Below are positions 34,814 through 46,106 of a stretch of DNA of 64,000 nt, piece by piece. The notes under the pieces were generated by a model. That model had not been told where the DNA came from. It ran no database searches and worked only from the letters and a program-made list of their open reading frames with translations. Numbering within the stretch: position 1 is the stretch's first letter; each line of letters opens with the position of its first letter. A program made the translations under genes and the position numbers. Origin of the DNA: Lathyrus oleraceus (taxonomy: Eukaryota > Streptophyta > Magnoliopsida > Fabales > Fabaceae); contig NC_066585.1 of NCBI RefSeq assembly GCF_024323335.1, positions 81,195,359 through 81,259,358 on the forward strand. Direction: 5' to 3'.

Positions 34814-37800
34814 TTAGGCGAAGTATTTCTTGATTGAATCTACGTTCACAGGACGGGTGAACTCTTCACCCTCCATAGTTGTAAGAATCAAAGCACCGCC
34901 TGAAAAGGCTCTCTTAACAACATATGGGCCTTCATAATTAGGAGTCCATTTGCCCCTAAAATCTGGCTTGAAAGATAGAATCTACTTGAGCACAAGGTCA
35001 CCTTCTCTAAACACACGAGGTCTGACCTTCTTGTCAAAAGCTTTCATCATTCTCTGCTGATACAACTGACCATGACACATGGCAGTTAACCTCTTCTCTT
35101 CAATCAAATTTAGCTGATCGTACCTGGTCTGACACCATTCAGCCTCAATCAACTTGGCTTCCATCAACACACGCAATGATGGGATCTCCACCTCTAATGG
35201 GAGCACAGTTTCTGTGCCATAAACAAGTGAGAAAGGGGTTGCCCCTATTGAAGTGCGGATGGATGTACGATACCCATGCAAAGCAAATGGGAGCATCTTA
35301 TGCCAATCCTTATACGTTACAACCATCTTCTGTATAATCTTCTTGATGTTCTTATTCGCAGCTTTAACAACCTCATTCATCTTAGGTCTGTAGGGAGAAG
35401 AGTTATGATGTGCAATCTTGAAGTATTTGCAAAGAGCTTCCACCATATTATTGTTCAAGTTCAATCCATTATCAGTAATGATCTTACTTGGAACACCATA
35501 ACGACATATAATTTGATTCTTGATAAACCTCACAATAACTTGGTTGGTTACATTCGCGTACGATGTCGCTTCAATCCACTTTGTGAAGTAGTCAATTGCC
35601 ACCAAAATAAAACGATGTTTGTTTGAAGCTTTGGGCTCAATCATGCCAATCATATCGATTCCCCACATAGAGAAGGGCCATGGGGAGGAAATGACGTTCA
35701 ACAGTGTGGAGGAACATGAATTTTATCTGCATAAATTTGACACTTGTGGTATTTCTTCATAAACTTGCAACAGTCAGATTCTATTATCAGCCAATAGTAA
35801 CCTGCTCTCAACATCTACTTTGCCATAGCATGTCCATTGGAATGAGTACCAAAGGAACCTTCATGGACTTCAGTCATCAACAGGTTTGTTTTGTGTCTAT
35901 CCATGCATCTGAACAGAACCATGTCGAAGTTTCTCTTATACAATACATCACCATTCAGGTAGAAATTATCGGCAAATCTTCTCAAAGTCTTCTTATCTTT
36001 CAAAGATGCCCCAGGCGGGTAAATCTGACTTTGAAGGAAACACTTGATATCAAATACCACGGCTTCTCATCTTTGGCTTTTCAACAGCAAACACATGAGT
36101 TGGCCTATCAAGACGAATCACAGTCAATTTAGGAACTTCATTCCAATACTTCACCATAATCATTGAAGCCAACGTTGCAAGAGCATCTGCCATCCGGTTT
36201 TCATCCCGAGGGATATGATGAAACTCAACCTTTGTAAATAAAGTTGAAATCCTCCTTGCATAATCTCTATATGGTATCAAACTGGGTTGATTCTTCTCCC
36301 ATTCACCTTTGATCTGATTCACGACCAAAGCTGAATCGCCATAGACATAAAGATACTTGATCCTGAGATCAATGGCCTCTTCAAGCCCCATAATGCAAAC
36401 TTCCTACTCAGCCATATTATTTGTACACTTGAAAGTCAATCTAGCTGTAAATGGAAAATGCGTGCCTTGAGAAGTAATGATCACTGCCCCAATGCCATTA
36501 CCATACTGATTAGCAGCTCCATCAAATACCATGCCCCAACGGGAACCAGGTTCTGACCCTTCTACAAGCAATGGTTCATCACAATCTTTCATTTTCAAGT
36601 ACAAAATCTCCTCATCTGGAAAATCATACTGCACTGACTAGTAATCTTCAATTGGTTGGTGAGCCAAATGGTCAGCCAAGACACTACCTTTGATTTCTTT
36701 CTAAGATCGGTATTCAATATCATACTCTGATAATAACATCTGCCAACGGGAAATCCTCCTAGTTAAAGCATGCTTCTCAAAAATATACTTGATTGGATCC
36801 ATTTTTGATATCAACCAAGTGGTATGATTTAACATATATTGACGCAGACGTTTAGCAGCCCAAGCCAATGCGCAACAAGTCTTCTCAAGCATAGAATATC
36901 GAGTCTCACAATCGGTAAACTTCTTACTGGGTTAGTAAATAGCATATTATTTCTTTCCAATCTCCTCTTGCTGGCCAAGAACACAACCCATACTCTCATC
37001 AAGCACAGTTAAATACATGATCAACGGTCTTCCTTCAACAGGCGAAGACAGAATCGGAGGCTCAAGCAGATACTCTTTGATACTATCAAAAGCTTTATGG
37101 CAGTCTTCGGTCCAATCACAAGACTGATCTTTCCGAAGAAGCTTGAATATACGCGCACATGTCGCAGTCATGTGTGAAATGAATCTTGAGATATAATTCA
37201 AGCGGTCGCGAAAACCTCTGACTTGCTTCTCAGTTTTGGACGCGTGCATCTCTTGTATTACTTTGACCTTGGCAGGATTAACTTTAATACCCTTCTTGCT
37301 GACAATAAAGCCCAATAACTTACAAGAACGAACACCAAAAGTACACTTATTGGGATTCAAGCGGAGTTTGTACTTCCTCAAACGCTGGAATAACTTCAAC
37401 AAATGCTCAACATCTTCTTCTTTATCACTTGATTTGGCAATCATATCATCAACATAGACTTCGATCTCTTTATGCATCATATCATGAAAAAGAGTAGTCA
37501 TTGCTCTCTGGTAAGTTTCATCGACATTCTTTAAACCAAAATGCATCACTCTATAACAAAATGTTCCCCGGGGTGTAATGAATGTGGTCTTCTCCATATC
37601 CTCGGGTGCCAACTTGATCTAATTATATCCGGAAAATCCGTCCATAAACGAAAAGACTTTGAATTTAGTTGTATTGTCTACCAACATATCAATGTGTGGC
37701 AGAGGGAAATTATCTTTCGGACTGGCTTTATTCAAATCTCTATAATCAACACACATGCGGACTTTTCCATCTTTCTTCGGAACAGGCACAAAGTTGTCCA

Positions 37801-38273
37801 CCCACTGCGGATACTCAGCAGTAACAAGGAAACCGACATCAATCTGCTTTTGCACTTCTTCTTTGATCTTCACTGCCATATCAAGATTAGTCCTCCTCAA
37901 CTTCTGCTTGGCTGACGGGCATTCTGGCTTCAACTGCAATCTATGCTCCACAATCTCAAAATCCAACCCAGACATGTCTTGATAGGACCAGGAAAACACA
38001 TCTGAATACTCTCGGAGAAGATCAATCAACCCCTTCTTCACTTCTGGACACAGTCAAGACCCAACCTTTACTTCCTTCACATCATCTTCGAGACCCAAGT
38101 TGACTAACTTAATCTGCTCTTTGAACGGCTGAAGGGTTTTTTTCTCGTGCTCAAGTAGACGAGACAATTCATCAGACACTTCTTCATCACTTTCTTCCTC
38201 AGCCTCAAACACAAGGAATTCAAAGTTTGGAGAAGGAGTAGGAACATTGTATTCAATGGGTTTAGAAACCAAC
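34814..38273 (-). pseudogene. pol: Ogre C pol exon 2: RT, RNase H, second RNase H, integrase
   Basis: RT about 38040-37180 (MCVDYRDLNKASP, YVDDMIAKS), RNase H to about 36640, second RNase H 36560-36290 (MVFDGAANQYGNG, YGDSALV), integrase 36060-34814 (MWGIDMIGM, IITDNG), ending KKYFA plus TAA. In-frame stops occur at 38054, 37619, 36947, 36701, about 36640, 36404, 35815 and 34982. One-base losses lie near 36075 (two close together) and 35710. Several stops are TAG where Ogre B has CAG. The third catalytic residue of integrase is lost: NGAVEAANKN in Ogre B reads NEVVKAANKN here, a Glu to Lys change. Confidence 0.92.
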
Positions 38274-38533
38274 CTGCATAATGATTTGATATTTTGATTT
38301 TAGAAAAGTGATTTGTGACCAAATATTATGGAGATGGACAAATTATATTTTAATTATGTTTTTTTTTATTACCATTTTTCAGAAAAAAGCAAAAAAGTCA
38401 AAATAAAACATCATAGATGTTGGATGAATAGAATTGAATTTTATTGATGATCAAATTTGAAAATTCCTAACAATGTTCACTTCTCCCTTAGGTATAGGAG
38501 AAGGATTTTCAAAAACAAATAAAAGCAATTACT
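38274..38533 (-). other. Ogre C intron between protease and RT
   Basis: Donor at 38533 (CTAA|GTAATTG) and acceptor at 38274 (ATTATGCAG|GTTGG). Splicing joins PVTLHHSK to LVSKPIEYN in one frame, the K codon being split AA|G. The 260-bp insert is A/T-rich and full of stops. Published Ogre studies report partial splicing of an intron at this point. Confidence 0.85.
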
Positions 38534-40378
38534 TAGAATGATGCAAAGTAACAGGAACATCAATAGCAGTCCAATTGTTGCAAGCTCTTCCATGCGTCAC
38601 AAAATTGGTGCAGTCTTCATCCTCATCACCCTCGATCACAGTAGCTAAGTGTTGTTCATTACCATGAATGAACCCTCCACTATGGAAACTGGGTTTCACA
38701 TCTTCAGCTCTAGTCTCAGACGAACCTCGTTGGAATCCCAAATCGGCTCTGCTCTGGTTCTTGGTGAGCTCTACCATTCGGCCCCGTTGTTCAGAATTAC
38801 CATCTTCAACAATCTTCTGAGCGTCTTTGAAGGAGGACATTGGTTCCCCAACTCTCTTTTCCTCAAAAATAGATAGAGCTTGGAATGGAGTTCCAATCTC
38901 ATCCTCGGTTTCTACATAAGAGAAAGACGACAGGTGGCTTACTAACAAAGCCTTCTCCCCACTGACGATAACAAGCTTTCCATCCTTGACAAACTTTAAT
39001 TTCTGATGTAGAGTTGACGTAATGGATCCTTCCTAATGTATCCATGGCCTTCCTAACAAGCAGCTATAGGCCGGGTGGATATCCATTACTTGGAAAGTAA
39101 TTTGGAAATCACTCGGACCTATCTTCATAGGAAGGTCCACCTCACCAATCACAGTCTTGCGAGAACCATCAAATGCCTTGACGATCACGCCAATGTACCT
39201 CATCGGAGCTCCTTGATATGACAATCTGGAAAGAGTTGATTTGGGAAGAACATTCAATGAAGAACCGGTATCAACCAATACGTTTGACAGAGCATCCTCC
39301 TTGCAGTTCATTGAAATGTGCAACGCTAGATTATGATTTCTACCCTTCTCAGGGAGTTCTTCATCACAAAAGCCCAGATTGTTACAGGAGGTGATGTTAG
39401 CCACAATATGATCAAACTGATCAACCGTAACATCATTCTCTACATAAGCTTGCTTCAATGCTTTTTGCAATGCTTCTCTGTGTGCTTCAGAGTTCATTAG
39501 CAGAGACAACACTGAAATCTTGGAAGGATTTTGGAGCAGCTTCTCCACCATATTAAATTCACTCTTCTTAATCAACCGAAGTACCTCATCATCATCATTA
39601 GGCTTCAAACTGCTGGATTCACCAGACTGACACTTTGGAATGCTAACTAGATCAACTGCAGGCACTTCAACACTCTTACTGACAGATACATCTTCTACAT
39701 TCTTTGGGAACACCGACCTAAAAATACGACCATTACGGGTCACCTTCGTAACATCAGCAATGCTTTCAATAGAACTTGTCGTAGGCAATGGAACCTCTTC
39801 ACCATTCTCTAACATAGTCGCATTGTACTAGTATGAGACAGCTTTATCGGATGCATACGAGACTGGACCCGCTAACTGTATTACCAACGGTGATACCGAT
39901 CTATTGTTGGCACTGTTACTGCTGCTACTATCAAACTGAATCACCACTCTCTCTAGAGTCTTAAACACAGGAACTATAACACTCACATCGTCACCCAAGT
40001 GACGGGACTGAAGAATCTGGATCATACCCTCATCCATCAACCTCTGGATGTCTCTCTTCACAACCATACAACCTCGGGGGTTATCACTGCAAATTGCACA
40101 ACCATCATGGTCATGCTCACAATCACTCACCATATAGATATCCTTGTGCATTGTTACCAAGGACCTTCTAAAGAAACAGACATCATATACTTTGAAATCC
40201 CCAGGACAACCATCCATCATATTTACAGAAGGATTACCATGAGCAGGTAATGGGTTAGCTTTGACATTCGGCGCACGGTCCTCAAAGGACACCATTCCAC
40301 TTTTGACCAACTTCTGGACTTCATATTTCAGCGGGTAACAGTTCTCGATATCATGGCCAGGAGCCCCTTGGTGAAAGG
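38534..40378 (-). pseudogene. Ogre C gag C-terminus and aspartic protease
   Basis: The part after solo LTR S resumes in gag with HQGAPGHDIENCYPLKYEVQ, a His/Cys motif typical of Ogre Gag, then acidic and serine-rich linkers. The retropepsin is at about 39390-39033: ALHISMNCKED, catalytic VLVDTGSSLNVLP, ending YSCLLGRPWIH. Downstream comes a linker to DVPVTLHHSK at the intron donor. In-frame stops at 39828 (after KAVSY) and 39030 (TAG after PWIH) break it. The catalytic DTG is intact. Confidence 0.88.
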
Positions 40379-40556
40379 TGTCGCAACCTGAAAAATACAG
40401 TGCGCGAAAAAAACAACCGGCGAAAGAAAAAGACAGAAGAGTCGCCACCGTGCGTTATTCATCCCAAAGGAGGGAAAGGAAACGCTCGAAGTAAACCTGA
40501 AAAAGGAAAGGACAAGACGGGGTCTCGCAACCAAATCTTGGGTTCGGGAGTCGGTT

Positions 40557-40605
40557 ATGCGAAGGGAAGGTATTAGCACCCCTACGCATCCATAGTACTC
40601 TACGG
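40557..40605 (-). other. AGUA-hairpin / long-stem RNA module in solo LTR S
   Basis: Minus strand CCGTAG-AGTA-CTATGG (40605-40590, one G-U pair), then at once ATGCG/CGCAT (40589-40585 and 40561-40557). Confidence 0.65.
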
Positions 40606-40691
40606 GATCCACTTTTGTGGTTTTCGTCTAAAGGGTGTGGGTTTACCTAATGTGTTTATTTACTAAAAAGGTTAAGAGAAATGACTCGCAC

Positions 40692-40862
40692 GGATGTCGC
40701 ATCCACTGCATACGTATCTCATCTGAATATGAGAATCAGAGTCTTCGTAGCTCGGCTGACCTATGGGTTGGGGGATGTGTGCTCGCTAAGACATCGCGTC
40801 TTATGCCTACGTATCTCATCTGGAATGAGAATCAGAGCAAGCCGTAGTTCGGCTAACTACGG
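40692..40862 (-). promoter_or_regulatory. Two conserved LTR core motifs in solo LTR S
   Basis: Two copies of the hairpin TCTCAT...ATGAGA next to TACGTATGCA- or TACGTAGGCA-like words and an inverted GAACTACG or GAGCTACG (40700-40755 and 40805-40860). Same duplication as in LTRs A and E. Confidence 0.5.
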
Positions 40863-41879
40863 GGTTATGGAGTGGGTTTTGGATGAACGACGTTACTACG
40901 CAATCTACCGGATGCTCGACCTTTGGAGACTTACTCACCTGTAGTAGAAGGAGTAAACGTGTGTTTAGGAGAAGAAAAATCAATGAAGGGTTAGGGTTTG
41001 GGAACGCTCATGCAAAAGGGTAATGAGGATAAGACCTCATAGCTCTTAACCCTGGACAAAGGAACCTGCATAAAGTAAACACAAAAATATTGCCTCCTAT
41101 CGAGGTCTTCCAGCTAGGAAAGCAGTAAAATGCGGGAAAAATGTAAAAGTACCACACGGATAAAGATCCGAAGTAACAACAATTAAAGGAACGATAAACC
41201 CTGAGATCCTTCCAAGCTAACATCATCAAAGAAAGTGGGTCAGTACAGGTAATCGGAATGAACCTCCAGGGGGTATCCCACAAATAAAGTGGGAAACCAC
41301 GCAAGTTATCCCTGCAAACGTCATGTGAGCCCTCACAAAAAAAAACTCAACAAACAGGTTAGAGAAACAAAATAGGGTAACCAAGAGTTGGCCCTAAATC
41401 AAAATGTAACCACATGAATAATTCCATCAAAATTCACAAAAAGCTCACAAAAAGCAAACAAGGGTAGGAGGCCTAAACCTCTTGTCAAACACATGCATCA
41501 AAAGGGTATCAAATTCACCCATAATACCTCATACATTTAGAGCATTCAAATTAAAGGCATAAAGATGATGGATATAGGGCAAACCTGATTGGAGAGCTTG
41601 ATTGAAATTGAGTTGCACCCGTGAGGTTTACAAAACAATCTTTAGGGTTTATGTGAGGCAGAGGTGATTTTGTGCAGTTGAGTTTCCTTCAGGGTTTGGA
41701 GGCTGCTCTGAACTCTATTAGTTCTTCTCTCACTATCTTTTTCCTCAGGATTTTGTTCCAAGGAAACCTCAGAGTATTTTGCTTCTCCCCCTTTTTCTCA
41801 AGTGAAGCATTGGTATTTATAGACTGAATTCCATGGCTTTGTGGGCTCAAATGAGAGAGACCCAAATCCAAAAAAATGT

Positions 41880-41972
41880 GTTATATTTTATTTATTTATT
41901 TAATTAATTTTATTTATTTATTTATTTTTAAAAAAAAATCGTTTTTTTTTTTTCGTTTTTTTTTTTTAAGAA
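41880..41972. repeat. Low-complexity TTTA and poly-A/poly-T tract
   Basis: Runs of ATTT units followed by A and T homopolymers close to the start of LTR S. Confidence 0.85.
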
Positions 41973-42001
41973 AAATGAAGGGTAAATTTTGGGGTATTAC
42001 A

Positions 42002-43427
42002 AAAGGCACAGTGAAGCTCTGGCTTGTACCACTATGGAAGTGGTTCAGGAATCTGTGGAGGATTTCTCGGTTGCAAAAGGTTCTTGAGAACCAATGATGG
42101 ATACCATTCAGCATAAGACATAGGAATCGGGTCAAAAGAGACCTTCTTCCTCTCGAAATTTTGTTGTTGCTGGTGATTGTTGGTATTGTTGTTGTTTTAG
42201 TTGTTGGTTCTTTGCGGTGGCTGTTGTTGACGTTATTGTTGAACAGGCATTTATTGGTTGTTTGAAAATACTGGAATAACAGATGATACTTGATGATGGT
42301 ATTGACGGGGTTGTGGACTTCTTCTAACATGAGGCCTCCTCTGCCTCCCAATGGACACTGCATTAGTCTCGCCTTCTTTCTTTCTGGCAAACCCACTGTC
42401 GTACTTCTTGCTGGACGAAACCTCCTATCTAGATAACTGTCCCTCTCGGACACCTTCTTCTAGTCTCATCCCCATGTTTGCCATTTTGGTAAAATCACTA
42501 GGGGCACTGGCAATCATGCGCTCATAGTAAAATGAGCTCAGGGTCTTGAGAAAAATCTTAGTCATCTCCTTTTCTTCCAAAGGAAGGGTAATCTGAGCGG
42601 CAAGCTCTCTCCATCGTTGAGCGTATTCCTTAAACGTCTCTTTATCCTTCTGAGATAATAACCTCAATTATTCCCTATCCGGCGCCATACCCATATTATA
42701 CTTGTACTGCTTCACGAAAGCCTCACCCAAACCATTGAACGTGCAGAGACTCGCACTATCCAAACCCATGTACCACCTCAGAGCGGCACCAGTCAGACTG
42801 TCTTGGATATTAATCAATCAGTAACTAATCATTATCAGTTTGCGTCGACATCTTTCTAGCATACATGACGAGATGAATGAGTGGACATGTGATTCCCTTA
42901 TACTTTTCAAAGTCAGGAACTTTGAACTTCATCGAGATTTTGACATTAGGAACCAAGCAAAGTTCCACGGCACTCTTACTGAATAAGTATTTTCCCCTCA
43001 GGGTCTTCAACTCCTTTCGCAGCTCAAGGAATTGGTCTTTCATTTCATCCATCTTCTCATAGACATCCGGACCCTCAGACGGCTCGGAATGGTATATGGT
43101 ATCCTTAACACGAGGCAGAGTGTGAACAACCGGTGGTGTAACAGACATGACCGGGTTAGATGTCGGCATGGAAGCAAAAGTAGGCGCGAACCCTTCAGGC
43201 ATAAAGTTGGGCGGCATTCCCCACGGGAATCCGTCAGGCATGGCAGGAGCGAAATGAGCGGCAGGCACGGTTGAAGAAACAACCTCTGATATGACCGTCC
43301 TCTGAGGAGGAGGAGTTGCAGGCGTTGAGGAAGATTGACTTTGAGCAACTAGGACTGACTCCATTATGGCAGTCAGACGGGCAATATCGTCCTTCAAGTC
43401 TCTATTCTCTTGCTCTAGATGTTCCAT
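42002..43427 (-). pseudogene. gag: Ogre C gag, N-terminal and capsid part
   Basis: The ATG at 43427 opens MEHLEQENRDLKDDIARLTA, a coiled coil, then a Pro/Met-rich linker (MPDGFPWGMPPNFMPEGF) and the capsid region (LVPNVKISMKFKVPDFEKYK, RLLSQKDKETFKEYAQRWRE). It ends SLVLKNLLQPRNPPQIPEPL and WYKPELHCAF at the solo LTR. A frameshift near 42820 and stops at about 42668, 42425 and further left (several CAA or CAG to TAA or TAG) disable it. The coiled-coil start agrees with Ogre A gag. The spacer 43428-43737 holds no gene. Confidence 0.85.
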
Positions 43428-43737
43428 GATTCTTGGATGATTGGTGTGGGTATTGTATCGATGAGTCAGCTTGGCTGAAGCACATAAGAAGAACCAATAA
43501 GACATCTGGTGAAAGAAAACCTGTATGCAAATGATGCATGAAATGCAATGCTTGATTGTTTTTATTTTCAAGGAACGTACTACTTTATTTGCAAATATAT
43601 AATAATAACAATTGCACAATTTGATTGACCATAAAATCTCTTTTATTTATATAATTTGAAAGGATTACACTGAGTACAATTCAGAAACCAAAAATACAAA
43701 ATACAAGAGAAAAGGAAACTAGTCATCCTAAGGATCC

Positions 43738-45234
43738 CTAACAACAATGTCAGATGATCGGGCCGTAGGCACGTACTTCCTTCGGATGCGTCGGATCTCG
43801 GACTCAAAAGAAGTCTTCATCTGAGTCTTCTCGAGGACAAGATGATCAACAATCTTCTTCCAAGCAACGGAAGGTTAAGGCATACTAGAGGAAGATGAAA
43901 CCTCTGGCTCTCTCTGTCTCTTCATTACTCGGTCTTCAAGAAGCTCAATAAGTGCATCTTTGTCCTTAGACTCAAGCTGCAACTCCTCATGCTTTCTGCT
44001 CAAAGCATGGAAACGCTCTTCTCACATATCCTTCTCTTGCTTCATCTTGGCAAGTGCGTCATCCAACTCCTCTACATCTTGGTTAGGGAGAGTTAACGGC
44101 TCAACCACAACCATAGACATAGGTATCTCACAAGCATAAGGGCATCCTCAATTCCAAATCTCTCTTCTTGACCCAAAGAGTGTAAGCTTTCAAAGCTACA
44201 CAGTTACGCGGACCAAGCTCGGATCTTCCTTTCCTATGCACATTATGCCAAGCATGCACAATCCTCTGCTTCAAATGTTGTGGATCTTTACCCTCTTGAT
44301 AGAAAAGATCTTCTAACAAAGTGTTATGAGGTTTGTCTCTCAAGGGGAACCCAAGTTGACGACGAGCCAAAGCAGAGTTGTAGTTGATTCCTTCTTGTGT
44401 ACCAATGAGAGGCACATTAGAGAATTCACCACAACTATCAATAATCTCAAGGCTACTCAATGAAGTGTCATACCAAACTATATCATTATTAGTGAGAGAC
44501 ATAAGTCTCTGAGACCACCTTAGACATTGTTTGTTCTCCACAAAAGCAGGTGTCTAAGGCAAGTGTGAAATAAACTACTTGTACAGAAGAGGAACACAAC
44601 ACACAATCGTTCCACCACCTTTAGAATTCCTTAAATGCAAAGAAAAGTACATATCACCCAACAAAGTAGGCACATGATACCCAATCAAGAAAATTTTAAT
44701 GGCGTTAACATCAACAAAACCGTCAATGTTAGGGAATAAGGCTAAACCATAGATGAGAAACACAAAGATAGCTTTAAAAGCATCCACACTACCGGCTTGA
44801 GCAAATACAGTAGCTTCCTTAATGAGGAATTCATAAGTCAGCCCAAACATTCCTCCTTTCTTCACCCAATGAGCCTCTATCTCATACTTCTTCAAGTGAA
44901 GAGCTTCAGCTATGATGTGAGATCTAGGAATCTCCTCCAATCCATTAAAAGGCACTTTGTTAGAAACAGGTATTCCCAAGAGAATGGAATACTCATCTAA
45001 CGTAGGCACAAGCTGATAATCAGGAAAAATGAAGCAATGGTAGAGAGGATCATAAAACTGAAGCAACACACTCAAGAGTTCTTCAACCACATCAGTAGAT
45101 AAAATAGACAAAAGCTTCCCACGACATTGCTTGAAGTCCAAGGGATCTAATACAAAAGATGACAACTTCCTTAAATCTTTCAAGTCAGGACATCTGAAAC
45201 TGTACTTCTTAGTGTTCCTTTGTCCATAATCCAT
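43738..45234 (-). pseudogene. Ogre C ORF1 (plant-mobile-domain-like protein), with stops
   Basis: ATG at 45234 (MDYGQRNTKKYSFRCPDLKD). The region FLQFYDPLYHCFIFPDYQLVP-like (short form LLQFYDPLYHCFIF) and FVDVNAIKIFLIGYHVPTLL match Ogre A ORF1. In-frame TAG after LLYK (44575) and another 7 codons on, where Ogre A has LLYKWFMGYLPS, show loss. A further stop follows 44128; open sequence encoding a charged coiled coil (EERFHALSRKHEELQLESKD) continues to about 43738. It precedes gag as in all Ogre elements. Function unknown. Confidence 0.75.
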
Positions 45235-46078
45235 GGTCTGAAAATATTTGCAAATAAGACCTCAGTTTCTTGAAAAAAAATCGTGTGATGAATGTTATGA
45301 TGCGCATGAATGCATGAATGCAACAATCACAAATAAGAGATCACACACAAGGAAAACAAAGGTCAAGGAATGAATCAAGTCATTGCCAAGATCAATCATC
45401 CATTTTTATGGATTATGGTTTTCACCTTATCAACACCCAAGTTCCATTGATATTGACAAGACTTGATTGGATCAACCAAGAATCAAGGGTTTGTTGTGAG
45501 TCACGAGCATGGAGTCTGGTTAAGAACCACCCCAAAGGAGTGTACTAAGGATAAAACCTATAGATCATGTTCTAAAAAGTCCCTAGAGTCTTAATTCCAT
45601 CTATCGGATATTATAGGTTAGGATGACTGACTCATCAACCCATAATATTCTCAAGAGAAACTCGTCTGAGTGTAGTATCGCGTAACAACTGTTATCAAGT
45701 CTACACTTGGACAGTCTCCGCACTACGTCCTAAATAGGAAAAGAGGGGTTAAATGTTATACGGTCCTCAGCTTCTCGGACCCCAAATCAGAGAAAGTAAT
45801 GCCTAACCACAAATAACTTGTGTGACATCAATAGCTTCAAAAGGGTCTCCACTGAGTAGATGGGTCTCAAGCCAACTTGTTAAGGACTACCTCACACAAG
45901 TCGAACATGACTATACCATCCTCCTATCTTAATTGCACTCAAGTTCGGGTTAGAACTTATCTCACCACTCAGAGATCACCAAGCACCACAAGCAGATAAA
46001 ATCACACAAACAAATATACATACATCAAATATACAATTATATACACATAAAAAAGTAGGCTAAACCCACTAGAGACTA
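45235..46078 (-). other. Ogre C untranslated leader
   Basis: About 840 bp between primer site and ORF1, no gene. It contains an inverted repeat GGTCC / GGACC (45762-45766 and 45777-45781) just before the tract CCCAAATCAGAG shared with the Ogre A leader. Confidence 0.6.
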
Positions 46079-46097
46079 CTCCCTAGCAGAGTCGCCA
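46079..46097 (-). promoter_or_regulatory. Ogre C primer-binding site
   Basis: Minus strand TGGCGACTCTGCTAGGGAG, 9 bases inside the LTR end. It differs from the Ogre A site only near its end. Confidence 0.75.
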
Positions 46098-46106
46098 CTT
46101 AATTTT

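Larger units (their letters stand above)
40379..42001 (-). mobile_element. Solo LTR S, 1623 bp, inserted in Ogre C gag
   Basis: Minus strand begins TGTAATACCCC (42001) and ends GGTTGCGACA (40379). AAAGG flanks it on both sides (40374-40378 and 42002-42006). Removing it and one duplication restores the gag reading WYKPELHCAF-HQGAPGHDIE. The end shares long stretches with the Ogre A LTR (primer-site mimic at 40438-40449, AGUA module, two core motifs) but the LTR is only a third as long, so it is a short-LTR relative. It carries no gene. Confidence 0.93.
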
